From Spirochaetota bacterium (lineage in GTDB: Bacteria > Spirochaetota > Spirochaetia > Treponematales > Treponemataceae), in the NCBI GenBank assembly GCA_023393015.1, contig JAEWMY010000024.1, positions 1 to 37,808 on the forward strand: 37,808 nucleotides of DNA. Direction: 5' to 3'. Positions 16,349 through 23,665 of the stretch are shown here, piece after piece (position 1 is the stretch's first letter; the number at the start of each line of letters is the position of its first letter). The notes under the pieces were generated by a model. The model saw only the letters and a list, made by a program, of their open reading frames with translations. It was not told the origin of the DNA and ran no database searches. Both the position numbers and the translations under genes were made by a program.

Positions 16349-17416
16349 ATGGACAATAACGGAAAGAAACGGATACTGACCGGCGACCGCCCCACCGGCC
16401 GACTGCATCTTGGCCACTACGTCGGATCAATCGCGAACCGCGTCAGGCTCCAGGACGAATACGAGTGCTTTTTCATCATCGCGGATCTTCACACCCTTAC
16501 GACGAAACCAGAAAAAGAGCACATCGAGGAACTCGCCGACAACGTCAGGCAGATGGTACTCGACTACCTCGCCTGCGGCATCGACCCGAAAAAATCGACT
16601 ATTTACCTCCAGTCCGCCGTTCCCGAGGTGACCGAGTTGAACCTCTTTTTCATGGACCTCGTAACGGTGCCGCGGATGAACCGCATCCCCTCTCTCAAGG
16701 ACATGGCGAAAAACGCGAACCTCTCGGAAATGCCCCTGGGACTCCTCGGCTATCCGGTACTTCAGGCAGCCGACATACTCATGCCGAGAAGCCACCTCGT
16801 GCCGGTCGGCAAGGACAACGAGAGCCACGTCGAGCTCACGCGCGAGATCGCCAAACGGTTCAACTTCATGTACGGGGAAACCTTCCCGATTCCGGAAGTC
16901 ATGGTTTCGGACTTCGGCTCGCTCGTGGGCACGGACGGTCAGGCGAAGATGAGCAAGAGCCTCAACAACGCGATCTTCCTTTCCGACGACGAAAAGACCG
17001 TCAGCAAGAAGGTCAACGGGATGTTCACGGACCCCAACCGGACGAGCGCCGACGTACCCGGCACCGTGGAGGGCAACCCCGTGTTCATCTACCACGACGC
17101 CTTCAACCCGAACAAGGCCGAGATCGACGACCTGAAAGCCCGATACCGAACGGGCTCGGTCGGGGACGTCGAGGTAAAGCAAAAGCTCGGCCTGGCGCTC
17201 AACGCGTTTCTCGAACCCATCCGCGAGCGGCGCGCCCACTTCGAGGCGCAGGCGGGACTCGTTGACGAGATCATCTACGAGGGAACCCTCAAGATGCGCG
17301 AGGAAGCCAGGGCGACACTCTCGCTCGCGAAAAAGGCGATGGGGCTTTCGTCCGTATGGAATCGCATCAGCCGGAAGGCGGAAGACGCGCGCAAGAAACG
17401 GGAAAAGGGTAATTAA
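16349..17416 (+). CDS. trpS: Tryptophanyl-tRNA synthetase
   Basis: Charges tRNA-Trp in the cytoplasm. The 355-residue product has the class I HIGH-type motif GDRPTGRLHLGHYVGS (about 10-25) and the KMSKS loop AKMSKSLNNAI (K200-S204). The family motif PVLQAADILMPRSHLVPVGKD binds tryptophan. The start MDNNGKKR is chosen because the open frame above it runs through the promoter. There is no ribosome-binding site. The stop abuts the GTG of aroC with no gap, so the two are co-transcribed. Confidence 0.96.
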   Translation: MDNNGKKRILTGDRPTGRLHLGHYVGSIANRVRLQDEYECFFIIADLHTLTTKPEKEHIEELADNVRQMVLDYLACGIDPKKSTIYLQSAVPEVTELNLFFMDLVTVPRMNRIPSLKDMAKNANLSEMPLGLLGYPVLQAADILMPRSHLVPVGKDNESHVELTREIAKRFNFMYGETFPIPEVMVSDFGSLVGTDGQAKMSKSLNNAIFLSDDEKTVSKKVNGMFTDPNRTSADVPGTVEGNPVFIYHDAFNPNKAEIDDLKARYRTGSVGDVEVKQKLGLALNAFLEPIRERRAHFEAQAGLVDEIIYEGTLKMREEARATLSLAKKAMGLSSVWNRISRKAEDARKKREKGN

Positions 17417-18544
17417 GTGGCGGGAAACACCTTCGGGACGCTCTTCAGGATAACGACATTCGGCGAAAGCCACGGGGTCGCGCTCGGCGTGACCGTGGAC
17501 GGATGCCCCGCCGGCCTGCCGCTCGACGCGGCCGACGTCCAAAAGGAGCTTGACCGCAGGCGACCCGGCGCGCACGCGTCCGACTCCGACGGCACTCCGC
17601 GCGACCCCAAACTCAACCCCGCGATGACGAGCCGCAAGGAAGCTGATACCTGCGAGATACTGTCCGGCGTCTTCGAGGGAAAAACGACCGGTACTCCCAT
17701 CGCGATCGTCGTACGAAACACGAACCAGAAATCGGAAGATTACGGGGACATCGTTCGCAAGTTCCGTCCCGGTCACGCCGATTATCCCTTCTTCATGAAA
17801 TACGGCGTTCGCGACTATCGGGGCGGTGGACGTTCCTCGGGCCGCGAAACGATCGGGCGCGTGGCCGCCGGCGCGATCGCGAAAAAAATCCTCGCGACGC
17901 AGGGCATCACCGTGCGCGCGTGGACCGCCGAGGCCTGCGGCGTCGCCTGCTCGTCGTTCGACGAGGCCGAGATAGAGAACAATCCCATGCGCGCGCCCGA
18001 CGCGAAGGCCGCCAGGAAAATGCTCAAGCGCGTCATCGATCTGAAACGCGACGGGGACAGCGCGGGGGGCGTCATCGCCTGCCGCGTCACGTCGGACTCG
18101 GGCGGCCTCCCGGCGGGCCTCGGAGAGCCGGTGTTCGACAAGCTCGACGCCGCGCTCGCCGGCGCGATCCTCTCGGTCGGCGCCATCAAGGGCGTCGAGT
18201 TCGGCGCGGGATTCGCCGTGGCCAAGGCGACCGGGAAGACGAACAACGACCCGATCAGGCGGAACCCCGCGACGGGCCAAGCCTCATTCGTGACAAATAA
18301 CGCGGGCGGCATACAGGGCGGCCTTTCTACCGGCGCGGACATATTCTTCCGCGCCGCGGTCAAGCCCGTTTCGTCCATCAGTATCGCGCAAAAGACCGTC
18401 GACCTGGACGGAAACGACTGCGACATCGAGGTACACGGCCGACACGACGTCTGCCTCTGCCCGAGGATAGTCCCCGTGCTCGAGGCGATGACGGCCCTCG
18501 TTCTCGCGGACATGCTGCTCCGGCAACGCGCGATTCGCCTTTAA
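17417..18544 (+). CDS. aroC: Chorismate synthase
   Basis: Last step of the shikimate pathway: converts EPSP to chorismate using reduced FMN. The 375-residue product has all three family signatures: TTFGESHG near residue 14-20, GGGRSSGRETIGRVAAGAIAK-type central motif (read in the RSSGRETIGRVAAG segment), and GIQGGLSTGADIFFR towards the C-terminus. RRRPG and RPGHADYPFFMKYG are also present. The start is GTG at 17417 with AAAAGGG upstream. It shares a transcript with trpS, which links aromatic synthesis to tryptophan use. No terminator with a T tract follows. Confidence 0.96.
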   Translation: MAGNTFGTLFRITTFGESHGVALGVTVDGCPAGLPLDAADVQKELDRRRPGAHASDSDGTPRDPKLNPAMTSRKEADTCEILSGVFEGKTTGTPIAIVVRNTNQKSEDYGDIVRKFRPGHADYPFFMKYGVRDYRGGGRSSGRETIGRVAAGAIAKKILATQGITVRAWTAEACGVACSSFDEAEIENNPMRAPDAKAARKMLKRVIDLKRDGDSAGGVIACRVTSDSGGLPAGLGEPVFDKLDAALAGAILSVGAIKGVEFGAGFAVAKATGKTNNDPIRRNPATGQASFVTNNAGGIQGGLSTGADIFFRAAVKPVSSISIAQKTVDLDGNDCDIEVHGRHDVCLCPRIVPVLEAMTALVLADMLLRQRAIRL

Positions 18545-18594
18545 CGCCGATCGCGCGGCGCGCTGCCGGCTTTCGTCGCGCGATCCGGCTTTCG

Positions 18595-18623
18595 TTGCGC
18601 GCGCCGGAAAACCATGGTATCCT
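18595..18623 (+). promoter_or_regulatory. Promoter of the DRTGG / HATPase / hydrogenase-like operon
   Basis: TTGCGC (18595-18600), 17-nt spacer, TATCCT (18618-18623). The ATG at 18630 follows after 6 nt, so transcription would start at or next to the A of the start codon. Just upstream is an imperfect tandem pair of about 19 bp beginning CCGGCTTTCGT (from about 18566 and 18585). Confidence 0.6.
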
Positions 18624-18629
18624 GTTTTC

Positions 18630-18989
18630 ATGACTATCACCGACGTGAAGGCTGCCCTCGAGGCCGACTCCGTCGCGGACACTTGGCGCGATGACGTCGA
18701 GATAGTGTCCGCGTGCGGGGCGGATCTCATGAGCGACGTCATGGCCTTCGTAAAAGACCAGGTACTGCTCCTTACGGGGCTCATCAACGCGCAGGTCATT
18801 CGAACCGCGATCCTCATGGACATTCAGGCGATCTGTTTCGTGCGCGGCAAGGCGCCGAACCAGGAAATGGTCGACATGGCCCGCGACAACGGCATCGTTC
18901 TCCTCACGTCGCGGCTCCCCCTCTTTCTCGCGTGCGGCAAGCTGTATGAAGCCGGCGTGCGTCAGGGCGGAGTCAGGGTCATAGACTGA
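18630..18989 (+). CDS. DRTGG-type domain protein
   Basis: A 119-residue cytoplasmic protein of the alpha/beta type found as a stand-alone DRTGG-like domain. Features are the ALEADSV start, SACGADLMSDVMAF, the hydrophobic VLLLTGLINAQVIRTA segment and a closing IVLLTSRLPLFLACGKLYEAGV. In other anaerobes such small proteins lie beside HATPase proteins and [FeFe]-hydrogenase-like proteins, exactly as here, and a role in ligand sensing or phosphoregulation is supposed. Assignment is by resemblance and context. It has no Shine-Dalgarno sequence and a -10 box 6 nt upstream. The next gene starts 13 bp after its stop. Confidence 0.75.
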   Translation: MTITDVKAALEADSVADTWRDDVEIVSACGADLMSDVMAFVKDQVLLLTGLINAQVIRTAILMDIQAICFVRGKAPNQEMVDMARDNGIVLLTSRLPLFLACGKLYEAGVRQGGVRVID

Positions 18990-19002
18990 CGCGAGGGGAG
19001 GG

Positions 19003-19437
19003 ATGAGATACCACTACGACGTGCCGGGCGACGATTTCTCGCGCGCGGGACACGCCTCATCCGAAATAAAGAAAACCCTCCAGCGTCTCGGCGTACCCGC
19101 GGACGTCATCAAACGGACGGCGGTCGCGATGTACGAGGCCGAGATAAACATGGTCGTCCACGCCGGAGGCGGAGTCGCCGACGTTACGATAGAGAACCAC
19201 GCCATCACCATCGTCATGAGCGACTCGGGACCCGGTATAGCGAATCTCGATCTCGCCATGCAGGACGGCTATTCGACCGCGCCCGAACTCGTGCGGGAAC
19301 TCGGTTTCGGCGCGGGCATGGGATTGCCCAACATGAGGCGAAACAGCGACGAGCTTTCGATACGCACCTCGCCCGGCGAGGGCACGACGGTAACGATGGT
19401 CATCCGAATTCCCGGCGCGCAAAAGGACGACAAGTGA
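19003..19437 (+). CDS. Anti-sigma-factor-type histidine kinase-like ATPase
   Basis: A 144-residue stand-alone GHKL ATPase domain like SpoIIAB/RsbW. It has the N box AMYEAEINMVVHA (Glu and Asn for Mg-ATP), the G1 box SDSGPGI and the G2 box GFGAGMGLPNM, and lacks a phospho-acceptor His. Such proteins phosphorylate or bind protein partners (anti-anti-sigma factors, sigma factors) instead of themselves. AGGGGAGGG precedes the ATG. The stop overlaps the GTG of the hydrogenase-like gene (GTGA). Its location between the DRTGG protein and the hydrogenase-like protein suggests one signalling module. Confidence 0.9.
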   Translation: MRYHYDVPGDDFSRAGHASSEIKKTLQRLGVPADVIKRTAVAMYEAEINMVVHAGGGVADVTIENHAITIVMSDSGPGIANLDLAMQDGYSTAPELVRELGFGAGMGLPNMRRNSDELSIRTSPGEGTTVTMVIRIPGAQKDDK

Positions 19438-20744
19438 CGCGCTATCACTCGGTTATCCTCGACGAGGACGCGTGCAAGGGCTGTACCGTCTGCGTGACGA
19501 CCTGTCCGGCGGAGGCGATCCGCGTTCTCGAGGGGAAGGCGCGCATAAGGGCGGAGCGGTGCATAGACTGCGGAATTTGCATCCGTCGCTGTCCGCATCA
19601 CGCCAAGAAGGCGCTGAGCGCCGGGCTCGAAGCGGTGCTGGACTCCTCCGCCGAATCCTTCCGCGTCGTCCTCCCCGCGCCTTCCCTCTACGGCCAGTTT
19701 CCCGAACGCTTCTCGATTTCCGACATCCACGCGGCCCTCGTCGAGCTCGGCTTCGACGCGGTGTTCCCCGTGGCGGCGGCTACTCCCGCGATCGCGCGCG
19801 CGACCGCGTCCTTCCTCGACCGGTCGCGCCATCCGGATATTCCGCGACCGCTCATCTCCTCGAGCTGTCCGACCGTCATCAAACTCATCCAAATTCGCTT
19901 TCCCTCCCTCGTGGCCAACGTCGTACCGGTCATAGCGCCCATGGAACTCGCCGGTCGACTGGCCCGCGCCGCTTTCGCCGCGGAAGCGGACGCAAAACCG
20001 GTCCACTGTACCTTTATCTCGCCGTGTCCCGGAAAGATAACCGAATCTGTCGCCCCCATCGGAGGCGGAGAATCGTCGATCGACGGCGTCGTCGCGATGA
20101 AGGACGTGCATCTGCCGATCCTGCAGCTCCTGACGCGGGGTTTCGAATGCGAATCCTCCGTCTCCGTTTCCGTTTCGTCTCCGCGGGAGATCGCCTGGGG
20201 CCGGGCTGGAGGAGAATCCGAGGCGACGGCCGTGGACGAAAAGGGCGCGTGGATCGCGGTCGACGGCATGGAACAGTGCATCCGCATCCTCGAGGACGCC
20301 GAAAATGGACGGCTTTCGAACATATCGTTCCTCGAGTTGATGGCCTGTTCGGACGGTTGCGTCGGAGGCGCCCTTACCGCGGCGAATCCCTCAATGGCGC
20401 GCCATGTCCTCCGCAAGCGGGAGGAAGCCCTCAAACCGGGACGCGACACCCTGGACGATTCGCTCATCCGGAACTCCGTCGGCGAAAGCTACCGAAGCGA
20501 ACCCTACCCGTCCCGCCCCGCCCTCCTTCTCGATCCCGACTACGAGAAGGCGCTTTCGATGATGGAAGAGATGGAGCGTATAGTCGATAGCCTTCCCGGG
20601 CTCGACTGCGGCTGTTGCGGAGCGCCGAATTGCCACGCCCTCGCCGAGGATATCGTCCGCGGAAGGGCGAGCCAGACCGACTGTGTCATAATCCTCAAGG
20701 AGCAGTACCGGGAGTTGCTGGACGGGGAGAAAAAGGAAACATGA
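19434..20744 (+). CDS. Sensory-type [FeFe]-hydrogenase-like protein
   Basis: A 436-residue protein. The N-terminus has two [4Fe-4S] motifs: C14, C17, C20, C24 and C43, C46, C49, C53. The middle resembles the [FeFe]-hydrogenase H-cluster domain. L1 reads SSSCP (cluster ligand C145, with the usual proton-relay Cys replaced by S144). L2 reads SPCPGK (C198, K201). L3 reads ELMACSDGCVGG (C305, C309). All four H-cluster cysteines are therefore kept. The C-terminus has a further Fe-S motif (C392, C395, C400, C417). There is no PAS domain. Loss of the relay Cys and the DRTGG/HATPase neighbours match the putative sensory (group C/D) hydrogenases, so H2 sensing is more likely than bulk H2 turnover. Its GTG overlaps the preceding stop, and its stop overlaps the next ATG. 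Confidence 0.88.
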   Translation: MTRYHSVILDEDACKGCTVCVTTCPAEAIRVLEGKARIRAERCIDCGICIRRCPHHAKKALSAGLEAVLDSSAESFRVVLPAPSLYGQFPERFSISDIHAALVELGFDAVFPVAAATPAIARATASFLDRSRHPDIPRPLISSSCPTVIKLIQIRFPSLVANVVPVIAPMELAGRLARAAFAAEADAKPVHCTFISPCPGKITESVAPIGGGESSIDGVVAMKDVHLPILQLLTRGFECESSVSVSVSSPREIAWGRAGGESEATAVDEKGAWIAVDGMEQCIRILEDAENGRLSNISFLELMACSDGCVGGALTAANPSMARHVLRKREEALKPGRDTLDDSLIRNSVGESYRSEPYPSRPALLLDPDYEKALSMMEEMERIVDSLPGLDCGCCGAPNCHALAEDIVRGRASQTDCVIILKEQYRELLDGEKKET

Positions 20745-21370
20745 GCCTGGAGAAAGACGAACTGCGGCGGAAACTCCGCGAGGAAGACGCCAAAGCGCGG
20801 TCAGTATACCTACCGGTAGGTATACAAACAGAAAACGCCCCCGACACGCCCGTACCGACCATCCACCCGGAAATTCTCGCGGATATCTCGCGGGCGGCTA
20901 CCGTCTTCGGGTATCTGGCCATCCCGCCGGAACCCGAGGTCTCGCCGCTCCTGGACATCGGCATAACCGGAGGCGCGCGGGTCCTCGTTCCCCGGATCGT
21001 CGGCCGGGATATGGTCTTCGCGCCCATCGCATCGACGGCTGGCCCTTTCGACATCGGACCGTACGGAATCAGGGAGCCGCTTTCAGACATAGCCCCGGTT
21101 TGGCCGGGAGAGATTCCGGAAGGGCCGATTTTGATTCTCGTTCCGGGACTCGCCTTTTCCCGCGACGGCGCCCGGCTTGGCCGGGGCAAGGGGTACTACG
21201 ACCGGTTCCTTTCGGCGTTCGTATCCGAGGCGGACGCGCGGGACGCCGAGGTCAGAATCGTCGGGGTTTGCCGTCCCGATCGCGTGCTCGAAGGGATTCC
21301 CACCGAGAGTCATGACATGGCGGTCGATTGCCTGTGGACGGAAAAGAACGGTATATTTACGCTATACTGA
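20741..21370 (+). CDS. 5-formyltetrahydrofolate cyclo-ligase
   Basis: Converts 5-formyl-THF to 5,10-methenyl-THF with ATP. The 209-residue product has the family signature LGRGKGYYDRFL (Mg-ATP site) near residue 147-158, preceded by ILVPGLAFSRDGARLG, and the VLVPRIV strand. The N-terminal basic helix DELRRKLREEDAKARS is present. The stretch after it, about residues 22-40, is unusual: its codons (GTA TAC CTA CCG GTA GGT ATA CAA ACA) are AT-rich for this genome and contain a perfect DNA palindrome, and the residues do not resemble this part of the family. ATG overlaps the hydrogenase-like gene stop (ATGA), so it is translated with the sensory operon. Confidence 0.9.
   Translation: MSLEKDELRRKLREEDAKARSVYLPVGIQTENAPDTPVPTIHPEILADISRAATVFGYLAIPPEPEVSPLLDIGITGGARVLVPRIVGRDMVFAPIASTAGPFDIGPYGIREPLSDIAPVWPGEIPEGPILILVPGLAFSRDGARLGRGKGYYDRFLSAFVSEADARDAEVRIVGVCRPDRVLEGIPTESHDMAVDCLWTEKNGIFTLY
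20804..20825. repeat. Perfect 22-bp palindrome inside the cyclo-ligase gene
   Basis: GTATACCTACC followed directly by its reverse complement, no spacer, no mismatch. It is read in frame as VYLPVGI. It resembles operators of TetR-type repressors in form (ACCTACCGGTAGGT core), but it may equally be a mobile or repeated element inserted in the gene. Confidence 0.95.
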
Positions 21371-21385
21371 ACGTGGAGGACTGCC

Positions 21386-21985
21386 ATGGGTGAGATACGA
21401 TCGGCGATAGACATAGCCCTGGAAAAAACAGCACATATCGAGGGAGATAAAACCGGCTCCGAGAACAGGGAATTGAGGAACGCGGGAAAACGGGCGGCAA
21501 GCGAGTTTCTGGAAACGGAAAATCCCGAGACCCTCGCGAAGTCTCTCGCGGGTACGGGCTCCGAGCAATCGAGGATGATACTCGAGGGCGCACTCTCGAT
21601 ACTCATCGCGGCCGTAAAACTACCTTCCACGGAAGGGGATCTCGCGCGCTCGGATCGCATCGGCGCCGCCCTCGAGATAGCGCTTCCCGGCCGCGGGATG
21701 CAGCAATTGTTCGGCCAGGTGGCGCAGATACTGAAACAATACCTCGACGAACGGGCCAACCTTCGCGTGGCGCTCGAGCAACAGCTCGCGCCGAAACTGA
21801 AGGCGAAGCAACAGGAATTCGCCAGGCGTTACGGACAAAACGCTCCGATGGACATCAACCAGGATCCCGAGTTCGCGGCCGCCTATTCCAAGAGCGTACG
21901 CATGCTCGAACAAAAATACGGAGCCATAGTGGACGAGATCCGGTTCCGCGTACGTGAAGCGGCGGGGATGGCCGAAGACCAATAG
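21386..21985 (+). CDS. Conserved-looking helical protein of unknown function
   Basis: A 199-residue cytoplasmic protein, highly charged and predicted all-helical, starting MGEIRSAIDIALEKTAHIEGDK. A long helix around ILKQYLDERANLRVALEQQLAPKLKAKQQEFARRYG has coiled-coil character. A conserved-looking C-terminal helix ends in FRVREAAGMAEDQ. No catalytic motif or signal peptide is visible and I do not recognise a named family. GGAGGA lies 6 nt before the ATG and a TATACT at 21363-21368 gives a short leader, so it may have its own promoter. It follows the cyclo-ligase by 15 bp. Confidence 0.8.
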   Translation: MGEIRSAIDIALEKTAHIEGDKTGSENRELRNAGKRAASEFLETENPETLAKSLAGTGSEQSRMILEGALSILIAAVKLPSTEGDLARSDRIGAALEIALPGRGMQQLFGQVAQILKQYLDERANLRVALEQQLAPKLKAKQQEFARRYGQNAPMDINQDPEFAAAYSKSVRMLEQKYGAIVDEIRFRVREAAGMAEDQ

Positions 21986-22026
21986 CCCGGGACGCGAAAC
22001 GGGACGCGCGGGGACATCCGTTTCTC

Positions 22027-22055
22027 TTGACATTTTTACGCCGTTCCGCTATTGT
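22027..22055 (+). promoter_or_regulatory. Promoter of tRNA-Asn
   Basis: Consensus TTGACA (22027-22032), 17-nt spacer, TATTGT (22050-22055). The start would be near 22062, about 22 nt before the mature tRNA. Confidence 0.8.
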
Positions 22056-22083
22056 GACACTCGCCTGACGCGTTCAGGCTCTT

Positions 22084-22156
22084 TCCGCGGTAGCTCAGTC
22101 GGCAGAGCAAGTGGCTGTTAACCACTGGGTCCGGTGTTCGAATCACCGCCGCGGAG
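22084..22156 (+). tRNA. tRNA-Asn (anticodon GTT)
   Basis: A 73-nt cloverleaf. The 7-bp acceptor stem TCCGCGG/CCGCGGA is followed by discriminator G. The D stem is GCTC/GAGC. The anticodon stem AGTGG/CCACT carries loop CTGTTAA (anticodon GTT), the variable loop is GGGTC, and the T arm is CGGTG-TTCGAAT-CACCG. The 3' CCA is not encoded. Confidence 0.97.
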
Positions 22157-22159
22157 CGA

Positions 22160-22192
22160 AAAAGCCCCGTCCTTCCGGACGGGGCTTTTTTT
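22160..22192 (+). terminator. Terminator of tRNA-Asn
   Basis: GCCCCGTCC-TTCC-GGACGGGGC, a perfect 9-bp stem extended by A/T pairs, followed by T7. The matching A run upstream makes it partly bidirectional, so it can also stop leftward phoH transcription. Confidence 0.93.
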
Positions 22193-22235
22193 GTTTGTTC
22201 GGTTTTTCCGGAATCGCGCATGTCCCAGGCGGTCG

Positions 22236-23567
22236 CTACAGAAGGTCGCTCGCGAGTTCCGCGAGATAGCTACGTTCGCTTTTCACCAGATGCACGTGGG
22301 CGAAAAGGTCCTGGCCCTTCATCTTGTCGATGAGATAACTCAACCCGTTCGAGCATGAGTCGAGGTACGGCGAGTCGATTTGCTGTACGTCACCGGTAAA
22401 CACCATCTTCGTGCCCTCGCCCGCCCGAGTGATGATCGTCTTGACCTCGTGCGGCGTCAGATTCTGCGCCTCGTCCACGATGAAGAAGGAATTCGAGAGA
22501 CTTCGGCCGCGGATATACGCGAGGGGGGTAATCGTGAGCTTTCCCGTTTTCTGCATCTCCTCGAGGTGCGATACCTCCTTGCCCGTCGCGCGGAATTTCC
22601 GCTTGATGACGGCGAGGTTGTCGAACAGGGGATTCATGTACGGCCCGATTTTCTCGTCGACGTCTCCGGGAAGGAATCCGATATCCCTGTTGGCGAGCGG
22701 GACGATCGGGCGCGCGAGCAGGATCTGGTCGTATTCCCCTTCCTGCGCGACGGCGGCCGCGAGCGCGAGCAGGGTTTTGCCGGTTCCCGCCTTTCCCGAC
22801 AGCGCGACGAGCTCGATGTCCTTCCGCGTGAGCGCGTCGAGGGAAAAGGCCTGCTCGGCGTTTCTCGGCTCGATTCCGTAACACCGCTTTTTCTCGACGC
22901 GGCTTATGAGGCCGGTTTGCCGCGAGTAGTGCCCGAGGGCGCTCGCCGTGCCGTTCTTCAGGATGTAGTACTGGTTCGCCGACGGCACCTTCCCGAATCC
23001 GAACTCGCCGAGGGGGATTCCCTCGTTGTCCTCGTACAGTCGCGCGATGAGCGAGGCCTCGAGGCCCTCGATGGTCTCGATGTTGCGGTCGATGAGGGAT
23101 ACGTCCCGAATCTTGTCGTTCTCGTAGTCCTCGGACAATAGCCCGAGCGACTTCGCCTTCATGCGAAGGTTGATGTCCTTCGAGACGAGGATCACCTTTC
23201 GGGAGGGATTCTTCGCCGCTACGTACTCGCTTATGGCGAGGATCCTGTGGTCCGCCGTCTGTTCCGGAAAGGATTCGGCGAGCGTTTTCGAAAATGGTTT
23301 CCCGGTCTCGATAAAGAGTTTTCCGAGTCTCGGCCCGAGCCTTAGCCCCTCGGTGAAGATCGCGTCACCCGCGATCAGGTCGAGCTGACGGGTGAACTCC
23401 CGCGCGTGAAAGTTGATGAGATCGTTGCCCTTCTTGAACTTGTCGAGCTCCTCGAGAACGGTAATCGGCAGGACGATGTCATTTTCCTCGAAGCGGTAAA
23501 TACAGCTGTAATCGTGCAGGATAACGTTCGTGTCGAGCAAAAATACCTTGGTGTTCTTCTTGGCCAT
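22236..23567 (-). CDS. PIN-domain PhoH-family ATPase
   Basis: A 443-residue cytoplasmic protein with two domains. The N-terminal PIN nuclease fold (about 5-150) has LLDTNVILHD and further acidic residues (VLEELD; a conserved Asp in LVSKDINLRMKA). The C-terminal PhoH-type P-loop ATPase (about 230-443) has Walker A LSGKAGTGKTLL, the PhoH signature LARPIVPLANRDIGFLPGD, Walker B FFIVDEAQNLTP and the sensor region MVFTGDVQQIDSPY. This is the PhoH2 architecture; characterised members are ATP-dependent RNA-unwinding ribonucleases. It is divergent from the GH5 gene and appears to be a single-gene unit. Confidence 0.93.
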   Translation of the reverse strand: MAKKNTKVFLLDTNVILHDYSCIYRFEENDIVLPITVLEELDKFKKGNDLINFHAREFTRQLDLIAGDAIFTEGLRLGPRLGKLFIETGKPFSKTLAESFPEQTADHRILAISEYVAAKNPSRKVILVSKDINLRMKAKSLGLLSEDYENDKIRDVSLIDRNIETIEGLEASLIARLYEDNEGIPLGEFGFGKVPSANQYYILKNGTASALGHYSRQTGLISRVEKKRCYGIEPRNAEQAFSLDALTRKDIELVALSGKAGTGKTLLALAAAVAQEGEYDQILLARPIVPLANRDIGFLPGDVDEKIGPYMNPLFDNLAVIKRKFRATGKEVSHLEEMQKTGKLTITPLAYIRGRSLSNSFFIVDEAQNLTPHEVKTIITRAGEGTKMVFTGDVQQIDSPYLDSCSNGLSYLIDKMKGQDLFAHVHLVKSERSYLAELASDLL

Positions 23568-23665
23568 ACGTACCTACCCGCTTGTATGATACACCGGTTT
23601 ATACGCGAAGTAAACGATAGCCATTGTCAGAAATTTGTTATATATTATGTTTATCGGAGAAACAA

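Noticed and set aside
16427..18280. A 617-codon open frame on the minus strand opposite trpS and aroC
   Set aside because: It is antisense to two clear housekeeping genes, has Arg/Val/Gly/Asp-biased composition and no family motif. Long shadow frames are expected in GC-rich genes.
18545..18629. Short GC tandem pair (CCGGCTTTCGT...) as a CRISPR-like or regulatory array
   Set aside because: Only two imperfect copies with no spacer; not an array. Noted only as possible promoter context.
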